This document shows, piece after piece, positions 54,860 through 64,000 of a stretch of 64,000 nt of DNA. Each line of letters begins with the position of its first letter. The first letter of the stretch is position 1. The notes beneath the pieces are model-generated. The model searched no databases, was not told the origin of the DNA, and worked only from the letters and a program-made list of their open reading frames with translations. The DNA comes from Inia geoffrensis (taxonomy: Eukaryota > Chordata > Mammalia > Artiodactyla > Iniidae): contig CM070903.1 of NCBI GenBank assembly GCA_036417435.1, positions 80,469,501-80,533,500 of the forward strand, written 5' to 3'. The translations under genes were made by a program, and so were the position numbers.

Positions 54860-56565
54860 TATAAAACTAACAATACCACCTCTAGACGTTGCATTCCTGT
54901 TCCTTGGGGAGCATTTTAGTATTTCCAGTCTCATCTGGAAACACTGGGCACAATGAAATGACACCACCTCCCTCCCCCAGCATCGTCTTGTGCTTGGGAC
55001 CACCAAGTTCCTGTTTTAGGAGACAAAGATTCTTTGGTCCCTGCCCACCCTTTGCCTCTTTCTCCCTCTTTCTGAGATAAGTTTAAAAAAACAAATTACC
55101 ACAAGAGAGAGGAAGGAAGGCAAAGAAAGAAAGGTTTCTGTTTCAGAGATTTGTTTGTTTGTTTCTTTACTTATTTGTTTCTTACTTTCCTTTAAAAAAA
55201 GAGACCCAAGCCAGCCTACAGGAGCTGCCATGTAGAAATCATGTTCCTGAGCACTTTCAGCAGTCTTTCAGACTGTTTTTCTTGCTACCTCCCTGGCTGG
55301 ATGGCCAGGTTGGAGTAATTTTCTCTTTCTCCTGGGGTTGGTTGCTAAGAGACACTCTATTACTTCTCTTTCTCTTATGACCCGATTACTGTGATCAGCA
55401 AAGACGGCATGCAGACAGCACCCTGACATGTCTCATACAAGATCACTGGGCCTGGTTACAAAACAGTAGACTCTCTTTAACCCTCTCACTACCACTGGAC
55501 CAAGATTTTCAAAGTCCTTTTTTACAAAGGTGTAAGGATTTTCCCATCTTCCTTTAAATGGTGGTTATGGTGGATCAACTGTATCCATCATTACAGCAGC
55601 CAATATTCATATTGAAATATATTTCCATAACAGTTCCATGACATCTCCTTACTTTTAATATACTGTTTTTTTTTTAATTTCACAAGTAACCGAATAGACC
55701 AAAAAATACTCTGGGTGCATCTCCAGCCTGGATAAGGACAAAGCTGAAAGGAAACTTTTAAATAGCTTCTTAGCCAGAGTCCTCCTGCCTCCCCTTCTCT
55801 GGCTCAAGTACACAGCCAAAGTAAAGTTCCCACGTTGTTTACCTCTAATCCTACACAGCTCTTGGGTATGTAGGATTAAATGCCCCAGGTGCTCAATGGA
55901 TGTTTGCTGAATGAACAAACGAATGAGTGTTCAGATTAGGCTTTTATTCCCATTCCTGGAGGCTCCTATCCACTCCCCCAGCACCCACCACCTCCCACTT
56001 TTATTTCACTAGAAAGAAAAAGAAATGGTTACAGGTTCTTTGCTAAAGGTTTTGATACCCTCAAAACAGACTAGGATTTTTTTTAAAAATAAGTAAGTTT
56101 AAGGAAGTAACAAATATTCTGAATCTTTATCCAATGCATCTTCCCTAGTTTATGTTTCCTGAAAACATACTACCTCAAAGAATCAGGTAGCCAGCCATTC
56201 ACCCATTCTCACCTCCTGATCCCGAGCTTAACTGGGAAGAACTTCTATTTACCACACTTCTTGCCACAAGGCCAAGTTCCTATATCATCTCTAGTATATA
56301 TCCATAGCCATCATGGCCGTCAGACTCCTCTCCTCGTATCTCCTGATATCTAAACTTTTATCATTAGAACCTCATGCCTTCAGTTTAAGGTTCTGATTTC
56401 TATTCAAAATAGAAGTCCTTCTGGCAAGGTTCTACTCTGGCATACTCTCAAAGATGCAGACCTCCCTCTTTCTGATAGCTAGTTAGCTAGCCGGATATGA
56501 ATATACAGATATAGGTAGATATATATCCGTATCTCAGTGTGAGCACATTTAACAAATATTTCTCG
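54860..56565. other. No gene; simple repeats and L2 trace
   Basis: A GTTT-rich tract lies at about 55151-55185 and an L2/MIR-like end near 55840-55925 ('ccaggtgctcaatggatgtttgctgaatgaac'). No exon supported. Confidence 0.45.
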
Positions 56566-56569
56566 TATA

Positions 56570-56790
56570 GATTTTGGGAGTCAGCATACAACAGAAAGAT
56601 CATGAAATTTGGATTTAGAGATGGCTCGATTCAAATCAAAGATTCATTATTCATTAAGCCAGGAGATATCAGGCAACTTACTTACTACCTCTCTAAGCCT
56701 CAATTTCATTATTTGAACATTTGAAATATTAGTACCAAATTTCAAATAATGATATAAAGATGATATATCAGAGACCTGCCATATCGTAGA
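56570..56790 (+). repeat. MIR
   Basis: 'agatcatgaaatttggatttagagatggctcgattcaaatc', 'aggcaacttacttactacctctctaagcctcaatttcattatttg' is a diverged MIR. Confidence 0.7.
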
Positions 56791-57059
56791 CAAAATAAAA
56801 TGTTAGCTTCTTCATGAACTATATGTAGTTAAGAACATGAATTTCTATCTTGCTCTGGTGTAGGAAAAAGAATGTTTGAGGATATTAGCCTAGAATGGAA
56901 GACTTGAGAGGGCATGCAGGCGGGTGGCAGAGGAACACGCGGGGGGCACACAGAATGGAGAGCCTTTAACCCATTTCATGGCCTTACTAAATGCATGATA
57001 TTCCATGGGAACAATTTTACTCCACGCCTCTTAGGAGTAACCAATTTTACGCAATTTCT

Positions 57060-57235
57060 GTAGCTGAATCATAGTTTCACACAATTTTAGAACAGGAAAT
57101 GAAGAGATAGTATTGTTCAATCTCACTGTTTTACAATTGGAAAAACCAACCCCGGGTGGTTTGGTGATGTACATAGGCCGTAAGTGCATAGGTAGGAAGA
57201 GTCCTTTCCACTGGACCACACTTCCCTCTGGTTAG
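57060..57235 (-). repeat. Possible MIR/L3-class fragment
   Basis: 'cacaattttagaacaggaaatgaagagatagtattgttcaatctcactgttttacaattgg' and 'tttccactggaccacactt' fit an old 'gagatcatctagtccaaccc...' repeat. Family uncertain. Confidence 0.45.
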
Positions 57236-57239
57236 CTCT

Positions 57240-57910
57240 TTGTCATGTGCAGTGGTTGCCTTCTTGACCGGCTGGCGCTTCCCTTTTGGTGTAGCTAAGG
57301 TAAAAATTTCCTTTATTCTGGCAAGTCATTTGTTCTCTCCTTTCAATTGAATATCCACACAATTCTGAGGTTGCGTTCAGAACAAAGTCAAACTTTGCAG
57401 TAGATCCTAGCTACTAACTAGGATTCATGGTTCCTTATACTTTGGGGAAGAAATAACAAGTGCTACTAGGGTTGAGTTCATTTCTGCAAACAGGATGTTT
57501 GAAGGGCACTTCACGAATGATGCCCACCTTCTAACTACAAGGCTTTGCCCTAGCATTCCCTCTCTGACTCTAACCTTGCCCTTCCTCTACTTCCAGCAAA
57601 TGCCCAACTAAGGCACTGATCTACCACCAACAAGTGTCCTGGCAGCTGTTGAAGAGAAGGAAAATTCCTTGTAATACCCAAAGTGAGCATAGATCCTAAG
57701 ATATCTCCTTCTTCAACCTTAGGCTGATACTGATTTCCAGGATAAGAGGCACCAATGCCCGATGACAATTTCAGTCCACAGCTGGCAATATTTTCATACA
57801 GGTTAATTTTTATCTGGGCTATATCCAATATAGAGCAAACTGCATGGGACACACTGCTTAGGAACGTTATAGATTCACCACTCGCAAAACATGATGCTTC
57901 AAAAAACCCT
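57240..57910. other. No gene or clear repeat recognised
   Basis: The 100-residue minus-strand frame at 57550-57852 has no known motif and no convincing splice context. Confidence 0.4.
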
Positions 57911-57913
57911 ATC

Positions 57914-58113
57914 TTTTTTTTTTTTTTACATCTTTATTGGAGTATAACTGCTTTACAATGGTGTGTTAAGTTTCTGCTTTATAACGAAGTGAATCAGTTA
58001 TACATATACATACGTTCCCATATCTCCTCCCTCTTGCGTCTTCCTCCCTCCCACCCTCCCTATCCCACCCATCCAGGTGGTCACAAAGCACCGAGCTGAC
58101 CTCCCTGTGCTAA
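57914..58113 (-). mobile_element. 5'-truncated L1, 3' UTR only
   Basis: The plus strand starts with a T run (the tail), then 'acatctttattggagtataactgctttacaatggtgtgttaagtttctgctttataacgaagtg' and 'ccctatcccacccatccaggtggtcacaaagcaccgagctgacctccctgtgcta'. This is the youngest-looking L1 3' end in the window. Confidence 0.88.
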
Positions 58114-58119
58114 AGGGAG

Positions 58120-61100
58120 CTATGGCTGAAGCTCTCTGAAACGGTAACATTATTTGGAATCCAAGATGCCTGAGAGAAAAAAAAGAACTTAATTATGACA
58201 TGGTTAAATGAATTGAAAGGAGACTATTGGCACAAATAAAATCTATATACCCCCCAAAATATCTACATTGAGGTGGGGGGGTGGGTGCTGGAGGGCTCAA
58301 TGCCACCAGTGCATGATGTAAAAGTGTTTTCAGTTTTATTGAACTTGGCCTTATCTATGTGACTTTGAGTTTGAAGCCTGTGCCTATGCCTCTACCTTGT
58401 CAGGTTGCCACAGGAAGATCTTAGAAGTTTCAGGAAACAATCTCACCAGTACCTCCTCTCCAAATGTCTCTGGGTGTTGAGTCATCTGCCTCTATTACTC
58501 TAACTATGAATTCCTTACATTCTAAACAAATATATGGGATAGTAAATCACAAAGGTAAGTATAACTGTGGAATGAATGTTGCCACTTCATCACCTTAACT
58601 CATAGGCTGAGTTTTAAGAGTTTTGATGTTCACTTTTTCAATTAACCAATGTTTTAGGCATGCTACAACCAGGTAGGGATAGCATGTAATTGCAACACGT
58701 GAATAACAAATCACTGGCATAGGCAGAGGGAAAGTAGCAGATTATCCTTCACCCTTAAGAAAAATACAATAAAAAGAATAAAAATTAAAGGTCTGTAAAA
58801 CAACTTGAACCCATGAACAAGATAAACCAGGGAACGCTATTGCAAAAAACAATTACATGGGCAATGCTGACAATCTTCTTAATAATCTTAGTTTTGCCTT
58901 TACTATTACTCATTCTAAACTCTAACTTTTCCAATTTGTCTCCTCAAAATTTAGACTTGCTTGAGTCCCGTGAACTCCAACTTATTTATTGAACTATAAA
59001 TCCTATTTGCCCTAATCTAGCTACTTAATCTAATCACAAGAAAGTTCTAAATTCATTTGTTGACCTTACTACCCCCCAAGACCTTGTATTCTTTTCCATT
59101 TATAGTAAAGGAAAAAGAGTATTTTCAAAAGTATACACATGAATTTTTTAAAAGTCAACCATAATAATACCACATAGACTAGTCCTATAAGTAAGCCTGA
59201 CAAACTGCTGAAATTGTAACGGCAATCCTTGGTACTTGCACCTTTGTTTAGGAAAAGGAATTCTCTTAGAGGATTTTGCCATTTTCTATCTGCACTCAGT
59301 AGCACTAAGCTCTGTTCTGGATCCTGACAAATGACGCTTTCCAGGATAGGCTAAATATAATAAAATAATTAAAAGCTTTAGAAACCCTACAATGTAACTG
59401 TTCAGCTTGAAAGGGGGTAAGAAGATGGGGTGAGGGACAAATCACTATCTTGTAAGGCTCCAAGGGCTCACACAGGGACGAGGATTTTTCTTTGCAATTC
59501 ACCTGAATATAGGAAAATATCTTTTAATCCAAAAGAAACACGAGTGACTCTATATATAAAATATGCTCCCACCTCCACCATATATTAAAGTCAAAGCAAA
59601 CTTCAGATTGTCTAAGAGGACAGATCTACAACAGGGGGATTGCTACTGAGTCTTATGTCATTCTGGAGGGCTTGAGGGTCGTTATTTTGTTTTTGTTCTT
59701 GTTTGTGTGGCTATAGAAGTTCTGTTATCTCTTATTAAATTTGTGCCTAGGCATTTTAAGCTTTATTCCCTCTGCTAAAGGGACCTTCTCTTACTATATT
59801 TTCTAAACTTTTGTTACATTTAAAACTATCAGTTTTGTATATTTAATTTGAGCCACCTTCATAAATTTCATACATACTATTTATTCAGTAAATATTCACT
59901 GAATGCACCTTAATCGTGTCAGGCACCGTGAATTTAATGGTGACCAGCATTCCTGCTGGTTCCTGCTCTTAAGGCCAAATCATATAGCTGGCAAGGTAAC
60001 TCTGATGATGCCTCACTAGAATAAGTGCCTGCTTAATTTGTTTCTCTGTTCACTCTTCACCGTTCCTTTCCCAGAGATTCGGAGCTCAAAAGTGGTTCCA
60101 TTTAATGACAACTGGATCACAACTAGGGCAATGCAATTAGATTGTTACAGATTTTTTCCCCCTGGGGGTACATGCTTACAACATTAAGTACTAACTAAAC
60201 TCCAGGACAAGAGATTATAAATTTATAAGACTAAGTGATACGGCCACTGATTTTAAGAAAGCAGACTTCAAACCAGAATAAAGATGAACTTTCCAAAAAC
60301 TCAGAACTGTCCAAAGACAGAAAAGCCAGTTTCAGTTTCCGGCACTAGAAATGTTCAAGAAAAGCCTGAAAAACACCTTGTTAGAGACAGCAGAAACTCA
60401 AGTATCAGAAGAGAGACTGGCCTGCCTCAGTGGTTCTAAAGCTTTGAAAAGTGTCTTAAAAAGAAGAAGAAAAGGTGCCCAGATCAATTATATTAGAATA
60501 TCTGAGGGTGAAGGCCAAGTCTTGGTATTTTTAGAAGCTCCCGAGGTGATTCTTTTGCATGTCATGAGGGTAGAGAACAACTGAGAGACATTTAAAGCCC
60601 TCTGCAATACAGTGCAGGCTGTTTTCTAAAATGTTTGTCGATTTTAAGCCCCAAAGTAAAGGGAAAATATGGTAGAAAGACAGTGGCATAACCTCTTCCA
60701 CTTTAGCAGGGTCATCAAGGAGAAAGGCAATAGGCAACAACATTGGCTGTAATAAAAGAGTCCAAGTTCTAAGATGGGTTCCTGAAGGAGAAAGGTCAGA
60801 GCTATCAGTAAGTAATACATTGAATGCAGACAGCGAAAGGGAGACACACATTCTGAGATTCCAGAGACCATTACTCTCTCAGGCCCTACATGGAAAAGTT
60901 GTACTGAGTAAGATACGCATTTCAGATTGTTGGGGGTTCTTGTCCTTTTCTTCCCTTTATTTATTTATCTTTTAAACCAGAAACTCCCCAGTCACAGTCT
61001 CACCTCTTCCAAAGCTGCAGTTATGTTAATGAGATGTTTGCAGAATTCAATGGAATTTTGGGAAGACTGGCAGGAGAAACAGCTTAGCAAAATTATTTTA

Positions 61101-63595
61101 TCAAGGGTACAGCTGTGGCTCTGGGTATTGAAAACAGATCTACCAAAGGCATAAAAGCAAATGTAAAATAAACTCAAGACCCCCACTGAATGTCTATGAT
61201 TTCCAAGTACCATAATATGCTAACACTATAACACTAGAAAACAGCCTATTTTTAGTTCTTGAGGTTGTTTTTGAAAATCACTGTGCCATTGAACCTTTTT
61301 CTTTTTTTTATACTACATCTTTTCCATCCCTTCAAAATTAGTAATGATTATTCACCGAGATACCCTATAGCCAAAGGCAACAGTGGTAATAAGGTTGACA
61401 GAACCTGGGAAGGGAAAAGTCCACCTCTCCCCTTCAGTGGCTCAGAGGAAGAGAAAGGTAAATGGGGAATAGAAAGGTAAGCACATTGGTCAAGGCCAGA
61501 ATGAAAGTTGGCACTGGCCCCAAGAGAAAAATGCAGAAGTTCTGACTCTCAGCCTTATTGCAAACCACCAGCCATTCTCACTTCCCCTGCCAACAGAGCT
61601 GACTTTTGCCAGGGAGGGAAGAACTAGTTTCACAAACAATTATCACAACAAGAAACAAGGGTGGGGTATGAAGGAATCATAACCATGGTGGACTGTTTTT
61701 CGGACTATATGATCACTGCCAGGCTTTCAAAAGAAATCAACTTGTTCCTTCAACATTTTACTAGACCAGTTTATAATTAAATCAAATCAGTAATTGTTGC
61801 TTTCATTGATGTAGCTGAACTTTCTGTTTAAGAGTACAAGAAAGCTCCAGAGGATGGAGAGAGGTGAACTTGACCCAAACAGGTAACCTCCAAAATAGAA
61901 AAGCTGCCAGAAGAGCCACCACAAATGAACCAGGGCAGGAAAGCAAAAGGGGATTTTCTACAGCCATTAATTGCCATATTACTATTATTATCATTATATA
62001 ACACAGTAGCATATGGGGAGTATTAAATGGTGTACTTTCCAAAGAAACTCTGGCCAACTGGGTTAGGCAATGGCCTCCTTGAATCAAAACCTATTGCTCC
62101 TTGAGGCTTGCATAGCTGCCTTGATTAAACACAGCGGCAGGCTGCAGTTGAAGGGATGATGATTCTTTTTTTTGAAGGGAGGTAGAACAGAGTAATTGCC
62201 AGATGTTTGCAATTTTAGCTATAAAAAGATGGCTGCTTTCCATTCCTGAGTATGTTGAATCTTTTTTTTTTTCTTTCTACCCAAGCTATTGTGGTTCGTT
62301 AAAATAGGCCACTGCACTGATGAATCATCATTCAAAACTGCAATAATGGAAGCAGAACAAATATGACATTTTAAATTCACACATAAGAGAAATAAGTAAA
62401 AATGTATGGGTAATAATTATATGCTAGGCAACAGAAAGCATATTGCAGTATAAAGAACTCAAGAATCTCCTCTTGACTACTTTCTACCTGTAGGACCAGG
62501 TATAGTCATTTTCATCACAGAACCTCCATCTCCTCAACCATCAGATGGGAATGAATAACCCTGCGTGGTTAGAGGAAAGAGCCCATGCCTTATCCATCTC
62601 CATGCCTCGCCTTACATATGCACGGCCCAGAGGAGATGTGCAAATAGATATAAATGTGTATCAAAACCATATGTCATGAGATAATTGTGTATATACATTG
62701 TATGTTATATTGTACATTCACTGTAATTTCTAATATAATTATTAGAACCTGCACCACCATCACCACCAAATGCTCAGTTCTCTCTTCAGACACTGCCTCC
62801 TACATTTGGCAAGAGGAAAAGGAAACCCTGGCTTTTAATTAAGCAGCATTAATATTACTGGCTTGGGAGACTGGTGACCTCTTAGGCAGGGGATGTTGTC
62901 TTTCTTAATGAGTGAGTTAAGTAACTCTTTGAGGATTTGATGACATGTGCACCCTTTCCCTGAAAAAGACATACACATGGACCAAGTTTAAATACAATTT
63001 CAGGAGACAGGCTAAATTCCAAGTATGAATCCCAGAGATAAATGGGACCCAACAGAAAATTCCTAAGCAAATTCATTAATTATTTTTCTGTGATGATATA
63101 ATTAATAACATCTCTAAAATCTCTCTGCCTCATTTAAGAATTTAGAAAACAAAAGGGTTTTTAAATTAATAAAAATGGTTTAATTTATACAGTTTGCTTT
63201 ATATAATGTTCACTTATGTTATTATCTGTGATACTAGTTCAATAATAAAAATGTTCCTTCTTAAAGAGATACCATACATATGAATCCTTTTTCTTCCATA
63301 TTGACATGGTTAAAGTAAGGCCTCTCTCTGAGAAAGATGTTTTGCAAATTCCAAAAAGGACATATAAACACATCACAATTCTACCAGGAATAAGACAAGC
63401 TGATCCTAAAATGTCAATTAGCAAAACATTATCATAGAACAGATAAAACCACGGTTATTTTAAAAAATAGCCAGTAAGAATTATATTTAGACAATTATGA
63501 TTAAAAATCTATAGATGAAAAAACTATGGATTATTACTCCCAGGGTTAATGTTCATGCTTTAATTTTAATAATAATAATAGCAACAATAATGCTG
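58120..63595. other. Long stretch without a gene
   Basis: No exon, RNA gene or confident repeat over about 5.5 kb, apart from short A/T tracts and a G-rich patch near 58270-58290. The part at 61960-62250 looks repeat-poor with short conserved-looking blocks, but conservation cannot be judged here. Confidence 0.4.
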
Positions 63596-63599
63596 GCAG

Positions 63600-63835
63600 C
63601 TTCCATCGATTTCACCTTTATTTTGTGCCAGATACTATGCCAATTTATTCACTTAATTTTGAAAATTTGAGATACGTGTATCTCTATTTTAATGTAAGAA
63701 CATACTGAGAGAGCTTAAATAGCTACTTAACCTAGTTAGCCCAAGTTCCTAGAGAAGTAAGGGGTAAAGTCCAAACTTGAACCCAGATCTATCTGATGTG
63801 AGTCTATGTGCTTAACCACTGCCTCCTCTGAGCCT
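63600..63835 (-). repeat. MIR, near full length
   Basis: Reverse MIR: 'cctttattttgtgccagatactatgcc', 'agctacttaacctagttagcccaagttcc', 'aacttgaacccagatctatctgatgtgagtc'. Confidence 0.85.
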
Positions 63836-64000
63836 CCCCTCTTTTATCCTTCCAATCCTGTCCCGGCCCCAAGTAGACTGTTCTTTCTGAACCCTCTGAG
63901 AAGTTAACCATAAAGCCACTTCACAGACAGAATTTATAGCTTTATATTGTTAGTTACCTGGTCATTTTCATATGGCAGGTTTCTAATGAAAATATAAACT

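Larger units (their letters stand above)
8856..64000 (-). other. LPP: LPP intron upstream of the 113-bp exon (partial, at least 55 kb)
   Basis: Inferred from the acceptor at 8856 and the lack of any other supportable exon to the right edge. The preceding coding exon (start codon through the GGEG segment, about 65 codons if unsplit) would have given an open frame of that size on the minus strand, and none is present. A short non-coding or split exon could be missed by eye. Confidence 0.65.

Noticed and set aside
1..64000. miR-28, which is hosted by an LPP intron in human
   Set aside because: I looked for its stem sequences in both orientations and saw no match, so it probably lies in a different part of the gene.
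1..64000. CRISPR arrays, bacterial operons, riboswitches, rRNA
   Set aside because: The sequence is mammalian nuclear DNA. No regular spaced repeats or bacterial gene structure are present.

Overview
The window looks like nuclear DNA from a cetacean. The main evidence is a set of tRNA-derived SINEs that all open with the head GGCTTCCCTGGTGGCGCAGTGG and end in poly(A). These match, from memory, the CHR family of whales, dolphins and hippos. L1 3' ends of cetartiodactyl type and old mammalian repeats (MIR, L2, MER5/MER20-like hAT elements, MLT1) occur alongside them. I cannot tell a toothed from a baleen whale.

Only one stretch is convincingly protein-coding: a 113-bp exon on the minus strand at 8743-8855, with a canonical acceptor and donor. 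Its 37 complete codons match the N-terminal proline-rich region of LPP (lipoma-preferred partner, a zyxin-family LIM protein), including both ActA-like Ena/VASP-binding motifs. The most economical reading is that the whole window lies inside LPP, transcribed right to left: 1-8742 is the intron after this exon and 8856-64000 the intron before it. LPP is known to have very large introns. I found no second exon, promoter, CpG island, structural RNA gene or CRISPR array.

Layout: 1-8742 holds a twin-primed L1 with target-site duplication, two CHR SINEs, one longer CHR-type SINE, two L1 3' ends and a (TA)n tract grown inside one of them. 8743-8855 is the exon. 8920-9398 is a Tigger-like fossil. 10.6-14.5 kb holds a short L1, hAT fossils and an inverted CHR SINE. 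16-20 kb holds old L1 and L2. 21.7 kb has an L1 ORF2 piece with an unusual G tract. 24 kb has a hAT fossil and a reversed MLT1 LTR. 28.26-29.17 kb has a CHR SINE followed by a long imperfect inverted repeat, the least explained structure here. 36-38 kb has two SINEs. 39-57 kb has MIR, L2, old L1, a short tRNA-type SINE, another CHR SINE, a hAT fossil and a TG/CA microsatellite. 58-64 kb has an L1 3' end, a MIR and mostly unclassified sequence.

No undescribed system is demonstrated. The items most worth checking are the inverted repeat at 28561-29168, the inverted SINEs flanking the exon, and the length of the exon (113 bp, not a multiple of three). Repeat family names come from recall of consensus sequences, not from a database search.
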